From: JADJWR01 sp963847675
GTDB lineage: Bacteria; Pseudomonadota; Gammaproteobacteria; Burkholderiales; Burkholderiaceae_F
Direction: 5' to 3'
DNA: 64,000 nucleotides
Assembly (NCBI GenBank): GCA_963847675.1
Contig: CAWKAP010000004.1
Location: forward strand, 310,001 to 374,000
In this document: positions 1 through 10,160 of the stretch, piece after piece
Layout: each line of letters opens with the position of its first letter
Numbering within the stretch: the stretch's first letter is position 1
Program-made: the position numbers and the translations under genes
The notes under the pieces: generated by a model
Seen by the model: only the letters and a program-made list of their open reading frames with translations
What the model was told of the DNA's origin: nothing
Database searches by the model: none

Positions 1-155
1 GCCAGCAGCGGCAGCAGGAACAGGCCGCCGACCAGCATCCGCACCTCGACCAGCGCCACCGCCCCGAAGGCCGGCGCCGCGATGCGCATGAACAGGAAGC
101 TCGAGCCCCAGATCGCGGCGAGCAGCACGAGATCCACGGCGTCGCGCGACTTCAT
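1..155 (-). CDS. DMT/EamA family transporter (5' part only)
   Basis: This is the N-terminal fragment of an inner-membrane drug/metabolite exporter; the rest lies beyond the window edge. The visible 51 residues contain AIWGSSFLFMRIAAPAFG followed by a second hydrophobic segment (LVGGLFLLPLL). This is the characteristic first EamA helix with its W-G-S-S-F motif. The ATG overlaps the ogt stop codon by four bases (ATGA), so it is probably co-transcribed and translationally coupled with alkA and ogt. The substrate cannot be predicted. Confidence 0.8.
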   Translation of the reverse strand, partial: MKSRDAVDLVLLAAIWGSSFLFMRIAAPAFGAVALVEVRMLVGGLFLLPLL

Positions 156-634
156 CGACTCTGCTCTAGCGCGAGCAGCTTCGCCTTGCGGTCGAGCCCG
201 CCGGCGTACCCGGTCAGCGATCCGTCGCGTCCGATGATGCGATGGCACGGCACCACGATGCCGATCGGGTTGGCGCCGATCGCCGCGCCGACCGCGCGCA
301 CGGCGCTCGGCTTGCGGATTGCAGCGGCGATCGCGCCGTAGGTCGAGGTCGCGCCGAAAGGCAGCGCCAGCAGCGCGCGCCACACGGCTTCCTGGAACGG
401 CGTGCCGTGCGGATCCAGCGGCAGGTCGAAGTCCTTTCGCCTTCCTGCGAAGTACTCGGCCAGTTGCGCGCGTGCCCTGGCCAGCACCGGTGCGTCGTCG
501 GCGCGCTGCCAGTCCGGCTGCCGCGGGCGGTCGTGCTTCTGCCCGGGGAAATGCACGCCGGTCAGCGAACCGTTCTCTGCCGTCAGCAACAGCCTGCCGA
601 GCGGACTCGTCATTTCCGTATACAGGGTCGTCAT
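152..634 (-). CDS. ogt: Methylated-DNA--protein-cysteine methyltransferase
   Basis: Suicide repair protein that transfers the alkyl group from O6-alkylguanine (and O4-alkylthymine) to its own cysteine. The 160-residue product has the usual Ogt/AGT layout: an N-terminal ribonuclease-like domain, then a helix-turn-helix region (TPFQEAVWRALLALPFGATSTYG) and the active site IVVPCHRIIG around residue 127, followed by GYAGGLDRKAKLLALE. The start codon overlaps the alkA stop (ATGA) and its stop overlaps the next gene. The adjacent alkA makes this a dedicated alkylation-repair operon. Confidence 0.95.
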   Translation of the reverse strand: MTTLYTEMTSPLGRLLLTAENGSLTGVHFPGQKHDRPRQPDWQRADDAPVLARARAQLAEYFAGRRKDFDLPLDPHGTPFQEAVWRALLALPFGATSTYGAIAAAIRKPSAVRAVGAAIGANPIGIVVPCHRIIGRDGSLTGYAGGLDRKAKLLALEQSR

Positions 635-2071
635 GATTTCTCCAGGGAACACCACAGGTGCATCACTGCGTAGGCGCGCCACGGCCGCCAGGGCTCGGCG
701 ACGCGTTCGATCGCTGCCGCGCGGCGCTCGCGCAGCGCGCGCATCACGCCCACGTCGCCAGTTGGGAATGCGTCGGGCCAGTGCAGCGCGCGCATCGCGA
801 TCGCCTGCACGGTCCATTCGCCGACACCCGGCAGCGTGCGCAGCGTCTCGATGGTGCGCTCGACGTCGACGTTCGGTGTCAGGCAGATCCGGCCCGCCGC
901 CACCTCGCGCGCGAGCAGCACGATGGCCCGCGCGCGCGAGGCGATGATGCCGAGCGCCGCGACATCGGCCGGCGCGCATTCGGCAAGCCGCGGCGCGTCG
1001 GGGAAAAGCCGCGTCACGGCGGGGAAGGGCGTTTCGATGGGCGTGCCGAAGCGCTCGACCAGGCGTCGCGCGAGCGTGCGCGCCGCCTTCACCGCTGACC
1101 TGCTGGCCGAGGATCGTCCGCACCGCAGTCTCGAAGCCGTCGAAGGCGCCGGGCAGTCGCAGCCCTGGCCGCGCAGCCGCCAGTTCGCCAAGCCCGGCGG
1201 CGACCGCGTCGGGCTGGCAGTCCAGATCGAAGGCGTGCTTGCACGCGGCCAGCACGCGCGGCAGCGCCGGCGCCAGCCGCGCATCGACGCGCGCCTCGAT
1301 GCCCGCACGGGATGCCGGACGCAGTTCGATCCAGCCGGCCAGCGGCTTGCCGTCGGCGCCGGTGACGGCGATCGACCGGCGCAGGCGCCGGCCTTCGACC
1401 TGCTCGACGCCATCGACTGCGCGGGCGGCGAAGAAAGCGAGCAGCCGAGCGTGGTCGAACGGCGCACGCGTGGCGAGCCGGAAGCGATGGAAGTCGACGA
1501 CCGACGGGCGCGGCGCGGCGCGGCGCAGCGCCGTCGGCTGCAGCCGGTAGCGCGACGCGAACAGCGTGTTGAAGCGGCGCACGCTGCCGAAGCCGGCAGC
1601 CAGCGCGACGTCGGTCACCGGCATCTGCGTGTCGGTCAGCAGCCGCTTGGCGAGCAGCAGTCTCGCGGTCTGCGCGTAGGCCACCGGCGTGACGCCGTAC
1701 TCGGCCTCGAAGACCCGCCGCAGGTGCCGGTCGGTGACGCCGAGGCGGCGCGCCACCGCATCGAGCCCGTCTTCGCTGGCCAGCCCGTCGTCGATCAGGC
1801 TCGCTGCGGCGCGCGCCAGCTGCCGCGACGCATCGACCAGCGCCAGGCCCGGCGCGAGTTCCGGCCGGCACAGCAGGCACGGGCGGAAGCCCGCGCCCTC
1901 GGCCGCCGCCGCGCTGGCGAAGTAGCGCTGGTTCTCGCGTCGTGCCGGACGCGCGCCGCACACCGGCCGGCAGTAGATGCGCGTGCTGGTGATGCCGACG
2001 AAGAAGCGGCCGTCGAAACGCGCATCGCGGGCGCGGGTGGCGCGGAAACAGGCGTCGGGTTCGAGTTGCAT
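631..2071 (-). CDS. alkA: Ada-type regulator fused to AlkA DNA-3-methyladenine glycosylase (one frameshift)
   Basis: Fusion of an Ada-like methyl-phosphotriester sensor with a base-excision glycosylase. Residues ~1-75 carry the zinc/methyl-acceptor cysteines (IYCRPVCGARPAR, then FRPCLLCRPE). Residues ~85-185 form an AraC-type HTH pair (VTDRHLRRVF, ALAAGFGSVRRFN). The remainder is AlkA with TILGQQVS, the helix-hairpin-helix LPGVGEWTVQAIAMRAL and the catalytic aspartate in FPTGDVGVMRAL. The frame breaks at about 1092: removing one G from CAGCGGTGAAG restores ILGQQVSVKAARTLARR. The Ada part suggests alkylation-inducible autoregulation (inference). The 4-base overlap with ogt supports one transcript. 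Confidence 0.88.
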
Positions 2072-2088
2072 GGCCGCACTATGAACGA

Positions 2089-2114
2089 AACGGCGAGCCC
2101 TGGCTCGCCGTTTT
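2089..2114 (-). terminator. Hairpin between aroG and alkA
   Basis: A 10-bp perfect inverted repeat (AACGGCGAGC / GCTCGCCGTT) with a 4-base loop lies 50-75 bases after the aroG stop. It is followed on the minus strand by TTTCGTT, and it reads TTTT on the plus strand. It probably ends the aroG transcript before the alkA start codon. The T tract is short, so termination may be partial. Confidence 0.55.
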
Positions 2115-2165
2115 CGGACATCGTTAGGCAGCCGCAGCGCGATCGGCGCGGCCGCCGAGCCGGGG

Positions 2166-3242
<1,077 letters not shown>

Positions 3243-3295
3243 GGCTCTTGCTCCGTCCACTTGGGGCTCCTGTGCTGCCAGCCTGGCGCCCGGCG

Positions 3296-3330
3296 AAAAA
3301 AAACCGCCAGGTGCTTGAGGCCTGGCGGTT
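3296..3330 (-). terminator. Intrinsic terminator in aroG leader (attenuator)
   Basis: On the minus strand AACCGCCAGG and CCTGGCGGTT form a 10-bp perfect stem with a 9-base loop, followed by an uninterrupted run of eight U residues. It lies between the leader peptide stop and aroG on the same strand, so it must be conditionally bypassed. Its upstream arm can alternatively pair with CTGGCGG inside the leader ORF (3375-3381), which is the antiterminator. Confidence 0.9.
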
Positions 3331-3351
3331 GGGGTCGATGGGGTGGTTCGT

Positions 3352-3423
3352 CTATGCGCGCCGATCGACTCTTTCCGCCAGTGGCCGGAAAAAGCCGTAA
3401 AAGGAGAAGAACGAACGCAGCAT
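3352..3423 (-). CDS. Phenylalanine-rich leader peptide of aroG
   Basis: A 23-codon ORF (ATG at 3423, TAG at 3352-3354) whose residues 4-14 read SFFSFYGFFRP: five Phe and one Tyr within eight codons. The Shine-Dalgarno is weak (CGGGG about 10 bases upstream). It sits between a promoter and an intrinsic terminator in front of DAHP synthase. This is the arrangement of classical leader peptides such as PheL. A ribosome stalled on Phe codons 5-8 would leave codons 15-17 (CTG GCG G) free to pair with the terminator's upstream arm; a ribosome reaching the stop would cover them. It is not long enough for routine gene callers. Confidence 0.85.
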   Translation of the reverse strand: MLRSFFSFYGFFRPLAERVDRRA

Positions 3424-3449
3424 GTCAGTCGAAACCCCGAGTGGCGCGG

Positions 3450-3478
3450 ACTCTACCCGATCCATTGCAGTGCGGCAA
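3450..3478 (-). promoter_or_regulatory. aroG: Sigma70-type promoter of the aroG leader
   Basis: On the minus strand TTGCCG (-35, 3473-3478) and TAGAGT (-10, 3450-3455) are separated by 17 bases. Transcription would start near 3443, about 20 bases before the leader-peptide ATG. It lies immediately after the stop of the upstream outer-membrane protein gene. Confidence 0.6.
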
Positions 3479-3484
3479 GCCGAC

Positions 3485-4189
3485 TCAGAAGCGGTAGCGC
3501 AGGCCGATATTGGCGCGATTGGTCAGGCCGCTGCCGTAGTAGCCCTCGGCCTCGCCGGCAGCCTCGGTCACCTGGTATCCGCCGTAGAGCGACATCGACC
3601 GCGACCACAGGTAATCGACCTCGACGCCGAGGTCGAGCGCGCGGCCTCGCGTGGTCGCCAGCCCATCGAGGGCGAACCCAAGCCGCCAGCGCGGCGACCA
3701 ATGCCCAACGCCGGCCAGATGCACCATCGGCAGCGAGCCGAAGTCGGTCCGGTCGGTACCTGAAATCGTCGGGCGAAGTCCGCTCGCCGGTTCGGCGAGG
3801 TTGGCCGACAGGCCCAGTTTCAGCGCCCAGTTGGGCTTGGCGAGCAGCGTGTAGCGATAGGTGGCGCGCACCGAGTCCAGGCTGCCGTCGGCGAACGGTT
3901 CCGCGCCAGCGAAGCCCGAGAACTGGGGACCGAGATGCGGCTTCGATCCGGTGCTCAATATGCGCAACTCGTGCGCGCCGAGCCCGGCGGCGGCATCGAG
4001 GCGAAGCGACAGAAGCGGCGAGCTCCAGCGCACGGCCATCAGCGACTGCTCGGCGACCGGATCCCCGGCGAGCCCGTACATGAGCGGAGTCCCGGCCAGG
4101 GTCGTGTCGTCCGCCGCCTGCGCCGCGGCGCCGACCGATACGGCCAGCAACGCACCCAGGATGGCATGGCGACTGCGGGCGGGGCTCAT
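3485..4189 (-). CDS. Probable outer-membrane beta-barrel protein
   Basis: A 234-residue secreted protein with a clear Sec signal peptide (ILGALLAVSVGAAAQA, cleavage near residue 25). It has alternating hydrophobic/polar strands (VRATYRYTLLAKPNWALKLGLSANL, MSLYGGYQVTEAAG) and a terminal Phe (NIGLRYRF), the usual Bam-recognised C-terminus of outer-membrane barrels. I do not recognise a specific family or ligand. A CdsA-like and a PlsC-like gene lie upstream on the same strand, but the 120-base gap leaves a shared transcript uncertain. Confidence 0.7.
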   Translation of the reverse strand: MSPARSRHAILGALLAVSVGAAAQAADDTTLAGTPLMYGLAGDPVAEQSLMAVRWSSPLLSLRLDAAAGLGAHELRILSTGSKPHLGPQFSGFAGAEPFADGSLDSVRATYRYTLLAKPNWALKLGLSANLAEPASGLRPTISGTDRTDFGSLPMVHLAGVGHWSPRWRLGFALDGLATTRGRALDLGVEVDYLWSRSMSLYGGYQVTEAAGEAEGYYGSGLTNRANIGLRYRF

Positions 4190-4308
4190 GTCCGACTCCT
4201 TCCGGCTCAAGGGCGACGATGCGCCTATTGAACGCCTGTGCCGCAGGTTTGCCAAGAGTGAAGCGGATGGGAGGCCGGAACTGTGGCGAAACGGCAGCGA
4301 CGACCGGC

Positions 4309-5253
4309 CTAGGGTACGAAGAAGTAGACCGTCGCGTGGAAGAACACGGGTGCGGCGAAGGTTATCCCCTCGAGGCGCTCCAGTACTCCGCGCGACAGCG
4401 CAACGCCTTGATCCCATTGCCGTTCGCCCAGGCTGCGCTTGACCGAAGCGAGCACCAGTCCGCCCATCACGCTGGCGAACACGGTCGCCGCCGACATCAG
4501 CGCGGCTTGCCACCATGTGAAAGGGGTCATCCACCAGAGCAGCGTGCCAAGCACGCCAGCCGCCGCGCCGCCGATCAGCACGCCCTCGCGGCTCTTGTTC
4601 GGGTTCGAGCCCAGCGGCGTGCGGCCGAAACTGGCGCTGGCCATCACCGCGAACATGTCCGACATCTGCACGATGAGCAGGAAGTAAAGGAGCAGCAGCG
4701 GCCCGCGTCCCTCGTAGCCGGGCGGCTCCAGCGTGGCGATCGCCGGCGCGTGCGAGACGCAGTACACGCTGAGCATCAGGCCCCACTGCACCTTGGCGAC
4801 GCGCTGCAGGTACAACTCGGTGTCCTGCCGCCAGGCCATGATCATCGGCAGGATCAGGAAGAGATAGACGGGAATGAACACGGCGTACAGCTGGTACCAG
4901 CCGCTCGCCACCAGCACGTACTGCGCCGGGATCACGACGTAGAAGGCGACGATCAGTGCGATGTGATCGGCCGGTTTGATCGGCGTCAGCGCCACGAACT
5001 CGCGCAGCGCAAAGAACGAAGCGAGCGCGAAGATCACCGCGAGCGCCGCCTCGCCGAGCGCGAAGCCGATCGCGAAGAGCAGCACGATCATCCACGAGGC
5101 GTGGATTCGTGAATTGAGGTGCCCGATCCAGGTGAGCTTGACCGCGTCGGTGGTGCGCAGGGTCAGCCAGGCAACCAGTCCGTTGGCCGTGGCGAACAGC
5201 AGCACCAGTCCGCCGAGGACGAGGAAGAAGGTCTGCTGCAGCGTCAGTTCCAT
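4309..5253 (-). CDS. CdsA-like phosphatidate cytidylyltransferase family protein
   Basis: Polytopic inner-membrane protein (314 residues, about eight hydrophobic segments) of the CTP:phosphatidate cytidylyltransferase family, which makes CDP-diacylglycerol. The C-terminal region SVKRSLGERQWDQG...LERLEGITFAAPVFFH corresponds to the family signature, and MSDMFAVMASASFGRTPLGSNPNKSREG matches the central conserved block. It is only 15 bases from an acyltransferase gene, so the pair forms a phospholipid-precursor module. It resembles the YnbB-type paralogue more than the essential housekeeping CdsA (inference). Confidence 0.8.
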   Translation of the reverse strand: MELTLQQTFFLVLGGLVLLFATANGLVAWLTLRTTDAVKLTWIGHLNSRIHASWMIVLLFAIGFALGEAALAVIFALASFFALREFVALTPIKPADHIALIVAFYVVIPAQYVLVASGWYQLYAVFIPVYLFLILPMIMAWRQDTELYLQRVAKVQWGLMLSVYCVSHAPAIATLEPPGYEGRGPLLLLYFLLIVQMSDMFAVMASASFGRTPLGSNPNKSREGVLIGGAAAGVLGTLLWWMTPFTWWQAALMSAATVFASVMGGLVLASVKRSLGERQWDQGVALSRGVLERLEGITFAAPVFFHATVYFFVP

Positions 5254-5268
5254 TGCCGTGGCCCCTCG

Positions 5269-5883
5269 TCAGCCGGCCAGCGCGACGACCGCGTCACGGG
5301 CGCGCTCGACGAAGCTTTCCTTCGCCTCGCCCTCGATGCGCGCCAGCGGCGCGCCGAAGCGCACCGTGCATATCGTCGGCACCGGCAGCAGTGCACCCTT
5401 CGGCATGCTGCGGTGGAGGTTCTCGATATACACGGGGATGAGTTCGACCGCGGGGAACGACATCGCCAGGTGGTACAGCCCGCTCCGGAAAGGCCCCGGC
5501 AGCGGCTGCGGCGTACGCGTGCCCTCCGGAAAGATGATCAGCGAGAAGCCGTGCTCGAGCGCCTCGCGCAGCGGCTCCAGCGGATCGGCGTTCGGATCGT
5601 CGCGGGCGCGGTCGATCATCACCACGTTCAGTTCGTCGCGCGCGATGTGGCCGCGGATGCCGCCACGGTCCCAGTAGTCCTTGGCCGCCACCGGGCGCGT
5701 GTTGGCGCGCAGTTCACGAGGCAGTGCCGCCCACAGCACGACCGTGTCCATGTGGCTGGTGTGATTGGCAAAGTAGATCCGCTGCACCGCGCTTGGCGCG
5801 CAGCCGATCCAGCGTGGATAGGCGCCGACCAGCAGGCGCACCAGCCAGACGATCGGGGGAAGAAAGCGAAAGGGAATCGGCAC
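5269..5883 (-). CDS. PlsC-family 1-acyl-glycerol-3-phosphate acyltransferase
   Basis: Lysophosphatidate acyltransferase family member (204 residues, GTG start) acting at the inner membrane. It has the catalytic block I NHTSHMD (HX4D), block III IIFPEGTRTPQP, and the downstream proline motif LIPVYIEN. The first ~20 residues are hydrophobic (VWLVRLLVGAY) and may anchor it. It sits directly upstream of the CdsA-like gene, which would use its product phosphatidate. Confidence 0.85.
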   Translation of the reverse strand: MPIPFRFLPPIVWLVRLLVGAYPRWIGCAPSAVQRIYFANHTSHMDTVVLWAALPRELRANTRPVAAKDYWDRGGIRGHIARDELNVVMIDRARDDPNADPLEPLREALEHGFSLIIFPEGTRTPQPLPGPFRSGLYHLAMSFPAVELIPVYIENLHRSMPKGALLPVPTICTVRFGAPLARIEGEAKESFVERARDAVVALAG

Positions 5884-5968
5884 GTCGCGCCCGGCCGCGT
5901 CTTACGCGCGGCTCATGATCGGACGGATTATGCCGAGGCGACTGGCGCGGCGCAGACCGGGCGCGAAC

Positions 5969-7438
5969 TCAGCCGGTGCCTCCGACGGTCAGTCCCTCGA
6001 TGCGCAGCGTCGGCTGGCCGACGCCGACCGGGACGCTCTGGCCGTCCTTGCCGCACGTGCCGATGCCCGAGTCGAGCTGCATGTCGTTGCCGATCATCGT
6101 CGCGCGGGTCAGCGCGTCCGGGCCGTTGCCGATCAGCGTGGCGCCCTTCACCGGCGCGGTGATGCGGCCGTTTTCGATCAGGTAGGCCTCGGCCATGCTG
6201 AACACGAACTTGCCGTTGGTGATGTCGACCTGGCCGCCACCGAAGTTGCTGGCGTAGATGCCCTTCTTCACCGAGCGGATGATCTCCTCCGGATCCTTGT
6301 CGCCGCCGAGCATGCACGTGTTGGTCATGCGCGGCATCGGCAGGTGGGCGAACGACTCGCGGCGGCCGTTGCCGGTCGGCGCCACGCCCATCAGGCGCGC
6401 GTTCAGCGTGTCCTGCATGTAGCCGCGCAGGATGCCGTCCTCGATCAGCACCGTGCGCTCGGTCGGCGTGCCCTCGTCGTCGATCGACAGCGAGCCGCGC
6501 CGGTCGGGCAGCGTGCCGTCGTCGATCACGGTCACGCCGGGCGAGGCGACGCGCTGTCCGACGCGGCCGGCGAACGCGCTCGAGCCCTTGCGGTTGAAGT
6601 CGCCTTCCAGCCCGTGTCCGACCGCTTCGTGCAGCAGGATGCCCGGCCAGCCAGGCCCGAGCACGACGCTCATCACGCCGGCGGGCGCAGGGCGCGCGAC
6701 CAGGTTGGCGAGCGCCATGTCGACGGCGGTATCGACATACTGCTTCAGCACGGCCTCGTCGAAGTACGAGAGGTCGACGCGGCCGCCGCCGCCGGAGAAA
6801 CCCTGCTCGCGGCGGCCGTTCTCCTCGACGATCACCGTCAGCGAGAGTCGCGACAGCGGCCGCACGTCTGCGGCGAGCAGGCCCTCGGCCGCGCGGTCCT
6901 GCCGCGCCACCAGCACGACCTCGTAGTCGCCGGCGAGATTGGCCATCACCTGCCTGACCCGCGGGTCGCGCGCACGCGCCATCTGCTCGATGCGTTCGAG
7001 CAGCCTGATCTTGTCCGCGGCAGCCAGTGCGGCAACCGGGTCGACCGCCGCATACAGGGACGCCGCGCGACGCGGGTTCAGACTTGCCACTTTCGATGCG
7101 CCGCCGCCGGCGTGCGCGATGGCGCGCGCGGTCTCTGCCGCCTCGAGCAGCGCCGCTTCGGAGAGGTCGTCGGAGTAGGCGAATGCGGTCTTGTCGCCGC
7201 TGACCGCACGCACGCCGACGCCTTGCTCGATGTCGAAGCTGCCGCTCTTGACGATGCCTTCTTCGAGCGCGAACGACTCGCTGCGCAGGTACTGGAAGTA
7301 CAGGTCGGCGAAATCGGCGTCGTGCTCGAAGATCAGCCCCAGCGCTCGCCGCAGCACGGCTTCGTCCAGCCCGTACGGTTCGAGCAGCAAATGTCGGGCG
7401 ATGGCAAGGTGGTCGATCGGGGCGTCGGCGGGCTTCAT
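5969..7438 (-). CDS. tldD: Metalloprotease TldD
   Basis: Cytoplasmic zinc protease subunit that with TldE/PmbA processes modified peptides and CcdA-type antitoxins. The 489-residue protein has the TldD active-site motif LLHEAVGHGLEGDF (HEXXXH) about residue 260, and the conserved C-terminal blocks PMPRMTNTCMLGGD, NFGGGQVDITNGKFVF and GNGPDALTRATMIGNDM. The ATG chosen begins MKPADAPIDHL; in-frame sequence upstream of it is not needed for the domain. No tldE/pmbA partner is in the window. Confidence 0.95.
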   Translation of the reverse strand: MKPADAPIDHLAIARHLLLEPYGLDEAVLRRALGLIFEHDADFADLYFQYLRSESFALEEGIVKSGSFDIEQGVGVRAVSGDKTAFAYSDDLSEAALLEAAETARAIAHAGGGASKVASLNPRRAASLYAAVDPVAALAAADKIRLLERIEQMARARDPRVRQVMANLAGDYEVVLVARQDRAAEGLLAADVRPLSRLSLTVIVEENGRREQGFSGGGGRVDLSYFDEAVLKQYVDTAVDMALANLVARPAPAGVMSVVLGPGWPGILLHEAVGHGLEGDFNRKGSSAFAGRVGQRVASPGVTVIDDGTLPDRRGSLSIDDEGTPTERTVLIEDGILRGYMQDTLNARLMGVAPTGNGRRESFAHLPMPRMTNTCMLGGDKDPEEIIRSVKKGIYASNFGGGQVDITNGKFVFSMAEAYLIENGRITAPVKGATLIGNGPDALTRATMIGNDMQLDSGIGTCGKDGQSVPVGVGQPTLRIEGLTVGGTG

Positions 7439-7589
7439 CGGGCGTGAGGGCGAAATCGGCGCACCGGAGCGGAGCGCCTGATGGCGGGGAGCGAAGTTTA
7501 CTTCCCGCCCGTTGACTGGCGGACGAAACCCACATTGGGGTGAAGCGCGCCTGCTCAACCCTTTCAACGAACGGGCCTGCGGCCCACGA

Positions 7590-10103
7590 TCAGCGGTCGA
7601 ACCAGCGGATCCGGTTCGATTCGAGCGGCACCCTGGCGTGCGGGTGATGCGGCACCAGCCGGGCGGTGAAGTCCGACGCCGGGCGCTGCGTCTCGACGTG
7701 GACGCGAAACATCACGCCGTTGACTGCGCCGGGAACCGGTCCGGTGGGCTGCATCGGGAACGCCGCCTGCGGCTCGCCCGCAGTCGGCTCCGCATACAAC
7801 TGCGCAGCCACGGCGTCGCCGGCCAGGTCGCCCAGGTAGACGGGCAGCGAGAAGGTCCAGCCGTCATCGTCGCGCACCACTTCCAGCGGTCCCGCGTGCA
7901 CTTCGTGCCAGCGGTGGCGGATCTGCCGCTCCCACTGCCACAGCGACTGCGCCAGCGTCGCGCCGTCGGCGCTGCGGCGGGCGTAGTCGTCCGCGGCAGG
8001 CAGGTAGTAGTCGCGCACGTACTCGAGGAGCATCCGGTTGGTCGAGAACTGCGGCGTGAGCTGCATCATGCTGGCGCGCAGCCGTGCGATCCACTGGCGC
8101 GGCAATCCTGCCGCGTCGCGGCGGTAGAACTCGGGCACGACTTCGTTTTCGAGCAGGCGATAGAGCAGCTCCGCCTCGCGCTCGTCGTCCTGCGGGCCGC
8201 CGATCTCGGCGCCGCCGTTCACGCCCCAGCCGACCTGCGGCGAATACGCCTCGTCCCACCAGCCGTCCAGCTCCGACAGATTGAGGCCGCCGTTGACGAG
8301 GACCTTCATGCCGCTGGTTCCGCACGCCTCCCACGCCCGCCGCGGCGTGTTGATCCAGACGTCGACGCCCTGCACCAGGCGCGATGCCAGCGCGATGTCG
8401 TAGTCCTCGAGGAACACGGCGCGCGCTCGGACGTCTTCCCGGTGCGCGAATGCCGACCATTGCGCGATGTAGCTCTTGCCCAGTTCGTCATGCGCATGTG
8501 CCTTGCCGGCAACGATGAGCTGCACCGGGCGCGCGGCATCGCCGAGCAGCCGCGCCAGGCGCTCGGCATCGCGCAGCAGCATCGCCGGCCGCTTGTATTC
8601 GGTGAAGCGGCGCGCAAAGCCGAGCGTGAGCGCGTTGGGATCGAGCACGTCGCGGCTGCGCGCCAGCGTCTTGCGGTCGGCGCCGCGCTGGGCCAGCTGG
8701 TTTTCCAGCCGCTGACGCGCGTAGTGCACGAGGTCGCGCCGTGCCGCCGCCCGCATGTCCCACAACTGCTCGTCGGGCACGGCGGCGATCCCTTCGCCGA
8801 GCCGCTTCGTCTCGCCGAGCCAGCGTTTCTTGCCGCAGGCGTTCGTCCACAACTGGTCGGCGTGCTCCGAATCCCACGACGGCATGTGCACGCCGTTGGT
8901 CACATGGCCGATCGGCACCTCGCGCTGCGGCCAGCGCGGATACAGGCCGCCGAAGATGCGCCGGCTCACCTCGCCATGCAGGCGGCTCACCGCGTTGATG
9001 CGTGCGCAGGTGCGTGCGGCAAGGAAGGCCATGTTGAACGGCTCGTCCGGATCGCCGTGCTGGCGGCCGAGCGCCAGCAGATGCTCCGGCGGCAGGCCAA
9101 GGTCGTTGGCGTAGTCGCGGCCGTACTGCGCCAGCAGCTCGACCGGGAACGTGTCGAAGGCGGCCGCGACCGGTGTGTGCGTGGTGAATACGTTGCCGGC
9201 GCGGGTGGCCCACAGCGCGGGCCAGAAGCCGACCTTGTGGCGGCGCATGAAGGCGCGCGCGCGCTCGAGCGTCACCAGCGCGGCGTGGCCCTCGTTCAGG
9301 TGGCAGACCGCGGGATCGAGGCCGAGCAGTTCGAGCAGCCGCCAGCCGCCGATGCCGAGCGCGATCTCCTGGGTCAGCCGGTTCTCCTTCCCGCCGCCGT
9401 ACAGCTGGCCGGTGATGCCGCGGTCGGCCGGACTGTTCAGTGGATCGTTGGAGTCGAGCAGGTACAGCGGCACGCGGCCGATCTGTGCCTTCCACACCAG
9501 CAGCCGCAGCGTGCGACCGGGCAGGTCGACCGGAACGACCAACCGCTGGCCGTCGGCTGCGCGCACCGCGCTGATCGGCAGCGTATCCGGGAGGTTGGCT
9601 GGATACAGCTCGATCTGCCGGCCGTGCGCATCGAGCATCTGGCGGAAATACCCTTCCTGGTAGAGGAGGCCGATGCCGACCATCGGCACGCCGAGGTCGC
9701 TCGCCGTCTTCAGGTGATCGCCCGAGAGCACGCCGAGGCCGCCCGAGTAGACCGGCAGCACCTCGGTGATGCCGAACTCCATGCTGAAGTAGGCGATCGG
9801 GCCCTGGAAATCCGCGGGCCGGACGTCCTCCCACGGCGTTCGCGTCTGCAGGTACTCGCGGCACTTGCGCTGGACGCGGTCGAGTTCCTCGAGGAAGCGC
9901 GCGTCACCGGCCAGTTCCTGCAGGCGCCGGGCGGGCATCAGCTGCAGTATCAGCCAGGGGTTGCGCGTGCGCGTCCACAGTTCGCCGTCGAGCATCTGCC
10001 ACAGCGAATCGGTGCCATGGCACCAGCTCCAGCGCAGGTCGAGGCTCAAATCGCCGAGGGCGCGGATCGGCTCGGGAAGCTCGCGCAGCAGCGAATGGGT
10101 CAT
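7590..10103 (-). CDS. glgP: Alpha-glucan (glycogen) phosphorylase, DUF3417 type
   Basis: Releases glucose-1-phosphate from alpha-1,4-glucans. At 837 residues it belongs to the shorter DUF3417-containing phosphorylases. The N-terminal DUF3417 segment starts ALGDLSLDLRWSWCHGTDSLW. The catalytic domain has IAYFSMEFGITEVLPVYSGGLG, VCHLNEGHAAL, and the pyridoxal-phosphate region AWEACGTSGMKVLVNGGLN with the PLP lysine. It is transcribed with the amidase 57 bases upstream. No other glycogen genes are nearby, so the gene looks like an insertion into the usual amidase/tldD neighbourhood (inference from remembered gene orders). Confidence 0.95.
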   Translation of the reverse strand: MTHSLLRELPEPIRALGDLSLDLRWSWCHGTDSLWQMLDGELWTRTRNPWLILQLMPARRLQELAGDARFLEELDRVQRKCREYLQTRTPWEDVRPADFQGPIAYFSMEFGITEVLPVYSGGLGVLSGDHLKTASDLGVPMVGIGLLYQEGYFRQMLDAHGRQIELYPANLPDTLPISAVRAADGQRLVVPVDLPGRTLRLLVWKAQIGRVPLYLLDSNDPLNSPADRGITGQLYGGGKENRLTQEIALGIGGWRLLELLGLDPAVCHLNEGHAALVTLERARAFMRRHKVGFWPALWATRAGNVFTTHTPVAAAFDTFPVELLAQYGRDYANDLGLPPEHLLALGRQHGDPDEPFNMAFLAARTCARINAVSRLHGEVSRRIFGGLYPRWPQREVPIGHVTNGVHMPSWDSEHADQLWTNACGKKRWLGETKRLGEGIAAVPDEQLWDMRAAARRDLVHYARQRLENQLAQRGADRKTLARSRDVLDPNALTLGFARRFTEYKRPAMLLRDAERLARLLGDAARPVQLIVAGKAHAHDELGKSYIAQWSAFAHREDVRARAVFLEDYDIALASRLVQGVDVWINTPRRAWEACGTSGMKVLVNGGLNLSELDGWWDEAYSPQVGWGVNGGAEIGGPQDDEREAELLYRLLENEVVPEFYRRDAAGLPRQWIARLRASMMQLTPQFSTNRMLLEYVRDYYLPAADDYARRSADGATLAQSLWQWERQIRHRWHEVHAGPLEVVRDDDGWTFSLPVYLGDLAGDAVAAQLYAEPTAGEPQAAFPMQPTGPVPGAVNGVMFRVHVETQRPASDFTARLVPHHPHARVPLESNRIRWFDR

Positions 10104-10160
10104 GTCGTTTCAGCCTTTGATTTCCGGAAGCCCGGCCCTCGCGGACCTGCCGGCCAGGGG